From assembly GCF_030272615.1 (NCBI RefSeq), contig NC_081414.1:233416733-233480732 (forward strand): a DNA stretch of 64,000 bases. The letters run 5' to 3'. Positions within the stretch are counted from its first letter, which is position 1, and every line of letters starts with the position of its first letter. This stretch comes from Cryptomeria japonica (lineage: Eukaryota > Streptophyta > Pinopsida > Cupressales > Cupressaceae). Positions 1 to 10,222 of this stretch are shown one piece after another. The position numbers and the translations under genes are program-made. Below the pieces are notes generated by a model, which saw only the letters and a list, made by a program, of their open reading frames with translations, made no database searches and was not told the origin of the DNA.

Positions 1-382
1 TCTCAACATTGGTATATCCAACTTCTACTAAATCATCAACAAGAATATCATCTATAATCACATTATCCATGTCTTTTAGAGAAGGATTTGAATATGTACC
101 TGGATTTGAGGTTGTAGTATTTGGATTAGTCTTCATAATTATATCATCCACATCAACATCATCCATAATTGCATCATCTACGTCCATCTTATCCCCCAAG
201 GAATCATCTTGAATGTTTGTCTCTTCCATTGTTGTGGATCCGGAAGCATCAGGATTATTCATTTGTCAAATCCTCATTCTTCTATCTCTTTGACGTTTGG
301 CCTCCTTCTCTCTTTCTACTTGAATTTCCTCAGCGGTCATTTCCCTCCTCTGTTTCTTCTTTTGATGTTGTTTAGACCCCAT
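1..382 (-). pseudogene. Edge-truncated unrecognised coding remnant, 5' end in window
   Basis: On the minus strand an ATG at 382-380 opens a frame of 38 residues that is very basic and charged (a KKKQRRE run, then EREKEAKRQRDRRMR). One TGA (268-266) interrupts it. The same frame then stays open to the window edge with an acidic part rich in Asp-Asp-Val repeats (DVDD, DDIIM). The single stop in an otherwise open frame and the change from basic to acidic composition suggest a real protein whose 3' part lies left of position 1. I do not recognise the family. Basic arginine-rich N-termini like this occur in plant Helitron and other transposon proteins, so a transposon origin is possible but unproven. 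The GGGATCCC palindrome cluster lies 180-345 bp upstream of the start. Confidence 0.35.
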
Positions 383-560
383 GACTAAAAAATATGCAAT
401 GATTGCCACCTTTAAAAAATGGATATGAAATTGCAACAAAAGAGCATCTAAAGGACAACTAGATCATACCATATTGCATAAAAAGCCACAAAAAAGGACA
501 TGTTCTATCACTTATAATAATTTCTATATATACTATTTAAAAAAAAAAATACAAAGGAAA

Positions 561-727
561 ACGAAACAAGATCCCGTATCCAAAACGAGATCTCGTTCTA
601 TTTTAAAACAAGATCTCGTATCCATAACGGGATCCCATATCCAAAATGGGATCCCGTTTTGTTTTTTGTATTTTTAATTATTTGAAAAAACAAAACGGGA
701 TCCCATTTAGGATATAGGATCTCGTTT
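561..727. repeat. Cluster of GGGATCCC palindromic motifs
   Basis: About seven degenerate copies of a palindromic motif (core GGGATCCC or GAGATCTCG, flanked by AAAC/GTTT or by TATCC) occur within 170 bp in both orientations. A related cluster lies at 63815-63995. Dense short palindromes in both orientations resemble the subterminal transposase-binding repeats of CACTA or similar DNA transposons. That comparison is an inference; no terminal inverted repeat was identified. Confidence 0.6.
644..708. repeat. Perfect 24-bp-arm hairpin inside the palindrome cluster
   Basis: Positions 644-667 and 685-708 are exact reverse complements around a 17-nt AT-rich loop. Each arm contains GGGATCCC, itself a palindrome, so both a long hairpin and two small ones can form. 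Confidence 0.8.
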
Positions 728-1550
728 CTAAAAAACTTGAAATTTGGCCAGATTGTTCCTTCATATTTTGGCTTGGGAAATAACTTGGAGAGTCGACCCT
801 TTGGCTTGGACCTGGTTTGACCTACAACTTGAAAGCCAAATCAATCTTCATACAAACTAATGACTTCAAAAATATATCTGAACACCAAATTTTCAGATTT
901 TTTTAAAACGATATAATCCCAGTACAGTCGAGACTGTGTAGATTCTACATATGTATTATTTTTTCTTAAAAATGGATCAATATTTTTATTTTTAAAATAA
1001 TTTGTAATGAAAGAGGTCCATAAACTAGAGACAATTCTATATAGTTTAAAAAAACAAAAAAATGTTAAGTTTCGATCAAATTATGCTTGTTGTACATGAG
1101 GATTTGTCAAAACAATGATTATGCCCAGTAAACAATCAACAAAAAAAATATGCAGAAAAAAAATACAAAAAAATATCCTCATCAAAGGCGAGTGAGTTAT
1201 AGATCTTTTCGCAAAAGGATTCAGAAAAATACTTTCACTTAGGTCAATTTATGCTTGCCATACATGGGCATGGTATGGTCTTGAAAAGTGACTTTTAAAC
1301 TATAGGTTTTAGTAATTCCTAATCAAATTTAATTTTTAAGATCTGGGTATTAAAATAAATTACGTATTTAAAATAAATTACGTATTTGGAAAGTAGACTT
1401 TGAGCACTAGATTTTCTATTACTGACTTTTTCCAAGATTGATTTTTTAAGTGCTTCAAATTTTTTAGGTCAAACATGGCGAAATCTAAAAATCAAGGAAA
1501 ACACTTCCACTTTTTGGCCAAAAAGTGGACTCAACTTCTTGCAGGCACCC
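728..1550. other. Non-coding AT-rich stretch, no gene seen
   Basis: No open frame with coding character was found. It holds poly-A and poly-T runs, a short palindrome around AGTCGAGACT near 926, and a perfect 22-bp palindrome at 1507-1528 centred on TTTGGCCAAA. No repeat boundaries were recognised. Confidence 0.5.
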
Positions 1551-1969
1551 AAGATAAAACTTTCAATTTTTAATTTAAGCATGGGTGGTACATCATCATA
1601 TTCTCATTTTTAAGATATAAGTTATTCTTTTCCTCTTACTTCAGGAAAGAATTTACAATATAGAGCAGTGGTGATTCTTACAATTTCAATGTTACAAATT
1701 AACTCAAAATGCAAGAATGAGTAAAGTATAGATAAGAAAAGAAGCAGAGGACTTTGGGCCTTTATAGAAACTTTGCTTCTTTTCTTATCTATATTTTACT
1801 CATTCTTGCATTTTGAGTTAATTTGTAACATTGAAATTGTAAGAATCACCATTGCTCTATATTGTAAATTCTTTCCTGAAGTAAGAGGAAAAGTATAACA
1901 TCTATCTTGAAAAAGAGGAGAGGATGATGCACCACCCAAGATTAAATTAAAAATTTAAAGTTGTATCTT
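1551..1969. repeat. Foldback element, two 199-bp inverted arms
   Basis: Positions 1551-1749 and 1771-1969 are inverted copies around a 21-nt spacer. In the inner part (about 1641-1745 against its partner) I count only two differences over roughly 105 positions. The outer 90 bp is more diverged and has small indels. The transcript of either strand would fold into a long, nearly perfect stem. It may be a MITE-like foldback or a small-RNA precursor. I found no clear target duplication or transposase. Confidence 0.85.
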
Positions 1970-2044
1970 ATTTTAGTAACATAGAGTAGTAAGTTAAAGG
2001 GGGAGTCTCCCCTTAGAAGAATAGGAGAGATTAACTCTCATTTG

Positions 2045-2947
2045 TGTAAGGAAGTTAAGTAGTGGAACAAATTCTTACACTAATCATGAGAAGAGGGTAA
2101 TGCAAAACTTTTATAGATCATTACAACAGTTGCAAAAAATTAACAAAAACAACATAATATCATGCATACCACAACACTACAATACAATGATTTACATGAG
2201 AAAAATCCTTTCGAGAGAAAAACCCCACACTCCAAAGTAGCTCTATATATTATTTAGCAATCAATAACAAATTACAATATACTTGCAAAGCAAGCTCTTC
2301 ACAAGAGTACCAATAATCAGAGACTCAGAGGTAACTCAATTGCCATAACTCTTACATACAACCCCTATCTCTTGCACCTCATATATAGGAGATACAATAC
2401 AAGAAACCGTCAAACGGTATTACAAAACCATGGGCTAAAACAACCCAATAAAGTAGAGATGACCTTATCTCCATTCTAGATTCCCTATGGTGTGTCAAAA
2501 CACACATCAATACGTGTTCCTCCTTTTTTACAACTCATTTATGTGTTTGATGCAAAATTTATATTTCCTATTTTAGGAGTCCAAACTTCTGAAGGCCATA
2601 ACTTGTGAACCGTGTGTTTGATTGATGAACCGTTTGAAGCGCCAGAAAGCTTGCGAAGTGCTCTATCATCTTGTAAACAAATAGTTTATTTACACCCATT
2701 TTTTAGGGTATTTTAGAGCCTCTAAAGTCCTCAAATTTAAATTTAAACATTTCATTGCACCCTTCAAAAATAGAAGCTTTAATATCTTGAAAACTAGCTA
2801 TGATCTTGTGACGAAAATTCACTGGCATGCTTATCTAGCTAGCTAGAAGCTTTGAGGAGAATTTCGCACCATTTCCTACTCAAACAAAAAATTACTATAA
2901 ATAGTAACCTCATATAAATGCAAGGTTAAGACACCATTTTCTCAATA
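2045..2947 (-). repeat. 3' LTR of Copia-1
   Basis: This is a direct repeat of 12222-13073 plus 20528-20569, with matching text throughout, for example around the CTTCACAAGAGTACCA block. A minus-strand TATATATGAGG near 2380 could be the promoter TATA box. The terminal dinucleotide is degenerate on this copy (TATTGAG for TGTTGGT). Confidence 0.9.
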
Positions 2948-2958
2948 TTTTCCCACTC
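2948..2958 (-). promoter_or_regulatory. Polypurine tract of Copia-1
   Basis: On the minus strand GAGTGGGAAAA lies directly upstream of the 3' LTR. This is the expected place and composition for the plus-strand primer. Confidence 0.7.
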
Positions 2959-3001
2959 GTCAAACCTCTTGCAAGAAAAAAGAGAGTATCAACACAATAA
3001 A

Positions 3002-3728
3002 TTAATTGCTAGGGGCCATGAGGCCCATAGACTTTGGACACCATCTAAAATTCTCTATGCTCATAACCTTAGTTAAATAATCTATAACATTCATCAAAGT
3101 GTCTACCTCAAGAAACTTCACCCTGCCATCTTCGACTATATCTCCGATAGAATGATATTGAACATCAATGTTCTTGGTCTAGACATGAAATGTCGGGTTC
3201 TTAGCTAAATAGATCACACTCTGACTGTCACAATAAACTGTCACTGTACCTTGTTTTATTCCAATATTTGAACACAGTCTTTTAAGCCAAATTACTTTTT
3301 AAAATGCATAAGTAGCTTCCATATACTCTGCTTCTGTAGTGGACAAAGCAACTACAACTTGTCACTTACTCATCCAGCTAATTGCACCACCAAATAAAGT
3401 AAACACATAAGCACTGGTGGATCTTCTGCTATCAATATCACCTGCCTAGTCTGAATCCACATAACCATGAATATCAAGGGCAGTCATGTCTCCAACCAAA
3501 TTACCATGGTAACACAAAGAATACTTCGAGGTACCCTTCAAATATCTGAAGACTCTTTTGACTACATCCCAATGAACTCTACCAAGATTAGAATTATATC
3601 TGGAAAGAACTCTCATTGCTTGGGCAATGTCTGGCCTAGTATAGAGCATAACATATATCCAACTTCCAACTGCACTCTGGTAAGGCACTCTGCTCATGTC
3701 TTCCATCTCTAATGGAAATGTAGGACCG
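3002..3728 (-). pseudogene. Copia-1 pol fragment: end of RT and RNase H
   Basis: The minus-strand translation shows the copia RT tail (MSRVPYQSAVGSWIYVM, then RPDIAQAMRVLSRY), the RFRYLKGT-type motif, and RNase H landmarks: ALSTTEAEYMEAT, the catalytic VYCDSQSVIYLAKN block, and the NIDVQYHSI segment. It ends with the family-typical RWCPKSMGL shortly before the stop near 3002. Several in-frame stops (one after the YVDSD motif) make it non-functional. The frame breaks off abruptly at about 3728, where Copia-2 begins on the other strand. Everything upstream in pol, from the rest of RT back to the integrase core, is absent at this junction. Confidence 0.92.
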
Positions 3729-6304
3729 AGTAAGAGGTTTATCGAGCTTGGAAAAACCTGAGAATGCAATATGCCGAGGATGCCAGATGGGTAAGATGAC
3801 AAAATCAAGCTTTACAAGTAAGTCTTATACTTCTAAAGGAATTTTAGATCTTGTACACACTGATCTTTGTGGTCCTATGAAAGTTCAAAGTTATTATGGT
3901 GATAAATACTTCATATTATTTGTGGATGATTACTCAAGAATGATGTTAGTTATGTTTTTAAAAGAGAAATCAGAAGCCTTTCAAATGTTCAAATGGTATA
4001 AGGCAAGAGTTGAAATGTCTAAGATTTGATAGAGGAGGAGAGTTCATTTTAGATGAATTTAACTTATTTTGCAATGATCATGGTATAAAGAGACAAGTAT
4101 CAGCACCAAGAACACCACATCAAAATGGGATAGCTGAAAGAAGAAACAGATCAATTGTAGATTGTGCCAGAACCTTGATGATAGAAAAGAGAGTACCTCA
4201 AATATTTTGGAGAGAAGCAATAAGCACTGCAGTTTACACCCTGAACCGAGTACAACTAAAGAAAGGAACTATGAAGACATCGTATGAAATATGGTATGAC
4301 AAGAAACCAAATGTAAGTTATTTTAAAATATTTGGAAGTAGATGTTATGTTCACAAAGATGACAGAAATGGAAAATTTGATCAGAAAAGCGAGGAAGGAA
4401 CATTTCTTGGTTATTCCTCTAGGAGTAAAGCATTTAAATGTCTGATCAAATCATCTAACAAAATAGTGGAAAGTGCAAATGTGAAAATTGATGAATTTGT
4501 AGAAAGGAATGATGAAGGAAACTCCAAAGAACCAGAAGATTATGAAGAGTTTGTATATGTACAACTGAGAAGTCTAACCGAGAAAGCCGATGAAGAAAAT
4601 ACTCAATTACAGAGTGATGAAGAAGATCATATAGAGCCTATCGAGCCTATATTAGCAAAATATGTCAGAAGAAATCATGAATCAAGTCAGACTATAGGAG
4701 ATATGGATGCTCCAGTGATGACAAGGAACAAACTGAGACAGAAGACATGTTTGATATCTGAGTTTGAACCGAGGATAGTAAAAGAGGCATTAAGAAATGA
4801 AGATTGGGTGAATGCTATGATAGAATAGGTTGAACAAATCAAGAAAAATGAAACATGGACACTGGTCCCAAGACCAAAAGATAAAAATGTAATTGGTACA
4901 AATTGGATTTTCTGAAATAAACTAAATGAAAAAGGTGAGGTCATTCGGAATAAAGCAAGACTAGTTTGCAAAGGTTATGCTCAAGAAGAAGGAATAGACT
5001 ATGGTGAGACTTTTGCACCTATGGCAAGACTTGAGGGAGTGAGAATATTATTGGCATATGCTACCTACAAAAATTTAAAGGTATATCAAATGGATGTTAA
5101 ATCTGCATTTTTGAATGGTATACTAGAAGAAGAAGTCTATATTGAACAGCCTGAAGGATTTATTGAAGAGAAGAATAAAGATTAGGTATGTAAGTTGAAC
5201 AAAGCTTTATATGGCCTAAAGAAAGCACCTAGAGCATGGTATGAAAGGTTGCACTGTTACTTAATCAAGATTGGATTTATGAGGACTAGTGAAAACAACA
5301 ACATGTATATGAAGAATGATGAGGATAATGGAATACTGATTTCAACCATATTTGTTGATGATATTATTTTTTGTGGAAATGATTCTTAATGTAAGAAATT
5401 TGGAAATGAAATGTGAAAAGAATTTGAGATGTCATTAATCAGTGAAATAAAGTATTTTATAGGTTTACAGTTACGGCAAATGAAAAATGAGATTTTCATT
5501 ACTCAATCCAAGTATATAAAGGAAATTTTGAAGAAATTTCGAATGGAGGATTCTAAACCTGTAAGTATTCCTATGACTACTAATTGTAAACTATCAAAGA
5601 ATGATGAATCTGCATCTGTTGATGAGACACTTTACTGATCTATGATTGTAAAGTTGCAATATGTAGTTCACAGTAGGCTTGATATAGCACATGCAGTAGG
5701 TATAGTTGCAAGATTTTCTGCAAATCCCAAAGAAACCCATATGACAACAATCAAGAGAATTTTTAGATACTTGAGAGGCACTGAAGATTATGGTTTACTA
5801 TATAAAAAGAGGAATTATTTTGACTTAAAAGTCTATACTGATGTTGATTAGGCAGGAAACATTGATGACAGGAGAAGCACAAGCGGTGGAGCTTTCTTTT
5901 TGGGAGAAAGACTAGTGAGTTGGCTTAGCAAGAAACAAGGATGCATTTCATAGTCAACAGTTGAAGCTGAATATGTCATTGCAACATTGAATTGTACCAA
6001 TGTAGCATGGATCAAACAATTGTTGGAAGGTATAAATGAGACAGTTACCGAGCCAATAACTATATTTTGTGATAATACAAGTGCTATTAACATTTCAAAG
6101 AATCTAATAATGCACTCTAAGACAAAGCATATCTCTATAAAGTATCATTATCTAAGAGAAGAAGTTCAAGAAAAGAAAGTTGTGCTGGAGTATGTTAGCA
6201 CAAAGGAACAATTTGCAGACATCTTCACAAAGCCACTTCCAAGGGACACTTTTGAGTATCTCAGAAGTAAGTTAGGGGTCCTACCCCTATCTAGTACTCA
6301 CTGA
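3726..6304 (+). pseudogene. Copia-2 pol: integrase, reverse transcriptase, RNase H
   Basis: Domains in order: CRGCQMGK zinc-ligand end of pre-integrase, integrase core with LVHTDLCGP and RFDRGGEF, the HQNGIAERRNR motif, then RT with YGLKKAPRAWYERL and the active-site FVDDIIF block, and RNase H with IFCDNTSAINISKN and KHISIKYHYLREE. After a frame change at about 4015 one frame runs to 6304 with nonsense codons only (near 4826, 4911, 5183, 5387, 5414, 5636, 5849 and 5951). The frame change is a 23-bp deletion between 8-bp repeats AGTTGAAA, visible by comparison with the second copy at 10087-10117. The product would be the mobility polyprotein, but this copy is dead. Confidence 0.92.
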
Positions 6305-6673
6305 CAGAGTTCGATGAAAGCATCAATTCTATGACTCTACAAAATACTATTTGTGAGTTGATGCCGATCTACACACTTTAGAATGTTGTCTAAAGTTGTG
6401 CAAGAAACAGTGAATGAAGACAAGATGCCCTGACTAAGACTATGATGATACATTTGTATATGTTTTAACAACAAGGAAATTACTTCATAGGGGAAGTAAT
6501 CATGAATTAGTTTTACTTTTGGCATTGTTGTCAAAGGGGGAGAAGACTAATGACAGGGGGAGAATATTATAGGAGAAGTTTACAGCTCAAGGATAACAAG
6601 AGAAGAATAACAACAGTCTGAATCAGTTGGAATAAATCAAGTTGGTATTGCCATCAATGCCAAAGGGAGAGAT
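6305..6673 (+). promoter_or_regulatory. Copia-2 3' non-coding module with two purine tracts
   Basis: After the RNase H stop there is an upstream purine tract (AAAGGGGGAG near 6532) and the terminal polypurine tract AAAGGGAGAGAT (6662-6673) directly before the LTR. TTTGGCATTG beside the first and CAATGCCAAA beside the second are inverted copies that could pair in the RNA. The same arrangement recurs in NA1 (19274-19441). Confidence 0.75.
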
Positions 6674-8165
6674 TGTTGGCATTACATTAAGTTTGTTGGT
6701 ATGATGATATTGAGAAGGTTATTGGAGATTGATGATATAATTGATAAATGATGATTACTGTCTTAATAATATTGTTTTGTTATTGATGTCAAGCAATTGA
6801 TTTTCTGATTCAGTATGATGTTGCCATATCTTAAAGAGTATGTTTTGATGAGTATAAAGATGTCGGTAAGTGACACAGAAAGAATGTGAAAATGAAGGGG
6901 AGTAATAAGTTATTCAATGGGCAACTACTACCGAGTTAGACAGTGATGAGATTATGTTATTTTGATTGTTTTGATATCCTATATATGTGTATTCGAAGAT
7001 TGAATATGAAGGAGAAAAGATTTCATGAGTAAAGGTTTGATACTATTCTATTTTACCGAGCAAGGATCTAGTCGGTAAACACCAAGGTTATCAGTGTCGG
7101 CTAAAGAAGAAAGAATGTCTACCGAGTAAAGTTCAGTATTTACCGAGTATCAACCAAGTAGTAACAGAATGCATTGGATGAATAAATACATTATTAAATG
7201 AAGGATGCCAATGAGTTGGAGATTTATAGAAGATTGGAATGTCGTGCAAGAAGTTTGTTAAGGATCAATGACAATGAAAATTCAAGAGTTGGATCTACAG
7301 CGTAGATTGAACGGTCATAACCAAGCACAAGTACCAAGGAAGGTATATAAGTTCCAAGGCAAGATAAAATGTTTTTCAGTTAGAAGGATTCAATGAACCT
7401 AGTCAAGATTGAAGATCTGATGACTACGATTAATCATGGGAAATGTGATTAAGGAGATTAAGCGGTTTGGAATTGCTTATAAATAAGGAAAAGTTGATGA
7501 ACACAAAATGTGGCAAATAAAAAAATAGTGATGCTGCTGAAGTGATTACCGAGTACAGAATATTGAAGATCAGATTGAAGAACAGATTGAGAAGCCCAGC
7601 AAGGAGGAATATAAGTCTTATGACAAGATTATTTTAAGCACATAGAGTCTGCTTTAACATTTCAGATGTGAAGTTGCAGATATATTTTATTACTGTTATT
7701 TATTTTTGTAAGTGACAGGAAATCTCTTAACCGAGTGGACCTAACAGTCTTATTTGTAATTCCTCTAGCAAGGTAACATTCTGAATGAGTGTTTGAAATC
7801 CTTTGACAAGGTCACTTCTAACAAAGTGCAAGATTCTAATAGATCTGAGGGAAATCCCTTGACCGGGTCACATCTAGCAAATGTGTTTATGTAATCTTTA
7901 ATAGGATTGGCTTTTAACCGAGCATACTTTAGAAGAGTATATTTTCTTTGTGGGTCCGAAATCCCACAGTGGTTTTTCCCTATTTTTGTTTCCATGTTAA
8001 ATCTGGTGTTAAATGTGTTTTGAAGTTTCAAGTTTATCTATTTATGAGTTTGAATGATTTACAATCATAGTTGCATATCAAGTAAGTTCTACCGAGGTTG
8101 AATCTGAAGAATATATAGAATTGTAAGTTTATCTGATTCACCCCCCCCCTCTCATCTAACTAACA
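6674..8165 (+). repeat. LTR of Copia-2 (only copy in the insert)
   Basis: Its 1492 bp begin TGTTGGC after the polypurine tract and end CTAACA just before the primer site. It contains GTGGTTTTTCCC near 7970 and a run of nine or so C residues near 8140, both shared with other LTRs in this window. Confidence 0.88.
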
Positions 8166-8167
8166 AT

Positions 8168-8179
8168 TGGTATCAGAGC
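8168..8179 (+). promoter_or_regulatory. Primer binding site, initiator Met tRNA type
   Basis: TGGTATCAGAGC lies two bases after the LTR end. It is the common plant LTR-retrotransposon primer site complementary to the 3' end of initiator Met tRNA. Confidence 0.9.
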
Positions 8180-8227
8180 TAGAACTCTGAAAGAAAAGTT
8201 TAAAGGAACTTGAGGCAAGATCTGAAG

Positions 8228-10222
8228 ATGTATAAAAGGGATGCACCAAAGTTGAACAAGTCAAGTTTCTCCACATGGTAGAAAAGGATGAAGCTGCACT
8301 TATCAGGAATTGGAGAATATGCAACATATTATCTGGAGAATGATTACACTGCACTTAGCACCTACCCGATGACAATGGAAGAGATAAAGGCAAAGCAAGA
8401 ACATATTCAAGCAATGATTGAAATAACATCAGCATTGACTGACTCAGAGTTTAATGGTCTAGAAGGTTGCAATGATGCCAAAGCTATGTGGAATAAGCTT
8501 ATATTTGTGTATGGTGGTGATGAACATGTTCAAAGAGAAAAATTAGATAGTCTAAGAGGACAACTTGAATCCATGAGAATGAATGAAGGTGAAAACATAA
8601 TCCAATATAGTACAAGGTTAAAGGAAACTGTTAATCAAATCAAAGGAGCAGGAGGAACTATTGAAGAAAAGGATGTAACAAGTAAGTTGCTTAGAACACT
8701 TCTACCTGCTTATGCCATTCAAGTCTCTGCAATTAATGAATTAAGGTCTGTACCAAACATGCCAGTCTCTTTGGATGCTATTATTGGTAAGCTACATGCT
8801 TTTGAGTTGAGCAATTTTGATAACAGTGGGTCTTCGGTTAACAAAGTTGAATATGCATTCAGTTCTTTTCATCTTGATGAATCTAATGATTACAATGATA
8901 GAATGTATAAGTATGCTGAAGGAAATCACAGTGGAGCAAGTGAGAGATTTTGCAAAAACATGGAAGAAGTATAAAAACTATATGAGGAAATCAGAAAGCA
9001 AGAAGAATTTGAAGCATTATTGGCCAGAAGGTTACCGAGAGGAAAAGGTAAGTATAAAGGAAAGTTACCTTTGAAATGTTTGAACTGTGATAAAATAGGA
9101 CATATGGCTTCAAACTGTCCTAACAAAGAATCTAGTGAAAAGAGAGAATACCGAGATGACAGACAGAAAGACAATCAATACAGAGGGCACCGAGACTTTA
9201 GAAGGAGAGATAGAAAGACATGCCTAGTAGCTGGAGAGGAATCCAATGATGAAAAATCTAATGGGACTGAAATAGAGGAAGTTGTATATGTGGCTATCAA
9301 AGATGGATCAGATGAAGAAAGGTATGAAGAAAAAGCCTTAATATCACACATAAATAATAATGATTCTTGGATCATAGATAGTGGATGCTCACATCACATG
9401 ACAGGTGATAAACACAAGTTTGTTAATTTAGAAGATTATGATGGAGGTTATGTAAGATTTGGTAATGATGCACCATTTCCTATAAAAGGTAAAGGATCTA
9501 TCACACTTCTTGACAATGCTAAATGTGATGATGTATATTGGGTTGAAGGTCTAAAATACAATTTGTTGAGTGTAGCACAACTAAACAATACAAGATACCA
9601 AATAGAATTTCAAAAAGGAATTGTCAAAGTTCATGACAAACATGGAAAGTTGGCTGCTACCGGGACTCAAACAAGAGGTAATACATTTCATCTTGACTCA
9701 ACTCGGAACAATTGTCTGTATGCAAAAATAGAAGATACTTGGTTATGGCATAAAAGGTTTTGTCATGTAAATTTTGATAACCTAATCAAATTAAGTAAGA
9801 AGCACTGAGTAAGAGGTTTACCAAGCTTGGAAAAACCTGAGAATGCAATATGCCAAGGATGCCAGATGGGTAAGATGACAAAATCAAGCTTTACAAGTAA
9901 GTCTTATACTTCTAAAGGAATTTTAGATCTTGTACACACTAATCTTTGTGGTCCTATGAAAGTTGAAAGTTATTATGGTGATAAATACTTCATATTATTT
10001 GTGGATGATTACTCAAGGATGATGTTAGTTATGTTTTTAAAAGGGAAATCAGAAGCCTTTCAAATGTTCAAATGGTATAAGGCAAGAGTTGAAAATGAAA
10101 CATGAAGACAGTTGAAATGTCTAAGATTTGATAGAGGAGGAGAGTTCATTTCAGATGAATTTAACTTATTTTGCAATGATCATGGTATAAAGAGACAAGT
10201 ATTTGCACCAAGAATACCACAT
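8228..10222 (+). pseudogene. Copia-2 gag, protease, pre-integrase and start of integrase
   Basis: The ATG at 8228 opens a frame that persists to the right end of the element and is broken only by nonsense codons (near 8279, 8972, 9806 and 10103). It shows a copia gag (KLHLSGIGEYA, then VYGGDEHVQREKLDSLRGQL), a zinc knuckle CLNCDKIGHMASNC at about 9079-9120, a protease site WIIDSGCSHHMTGD at about 9369, a pre-integrase motif LWHKRFCH, and the first third of integrase ending within the sequence before the QNG motif. The stop at 9806 (TGA) corresponds to CGA in the left copy near 3728, a C-to-T change at a CpG. Only the overlap is duplicated; the rest of integrase is found in the left half. Confidence 0.92.

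Larger units (their letters stand above)
3726..10222 (+). mobile_element. Copia-2: circularly permuted copia element with one internal LTR
   Basis: Read on the plus strand, the order is integrase, RT, RNase H, LTR, primer site, gag, protease, integrase. The single LTR (6674-8165) sits in the middle. The first 400 bp or so (from about 3726) and the last 420 bp (from about 9801) are near-identical copies of the same pre-integrase/integrase segment, so the insert is one full unit of about 6.07 kb plus an overlap. No target duplication was found, and Copia-1 sequence is missing at the junction. This is not a normal integration product. Possible origins are a fragment of a tandem LTR-sharing array, or a concatemer or circle joined by end-joining. 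Confidence 0.88.
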
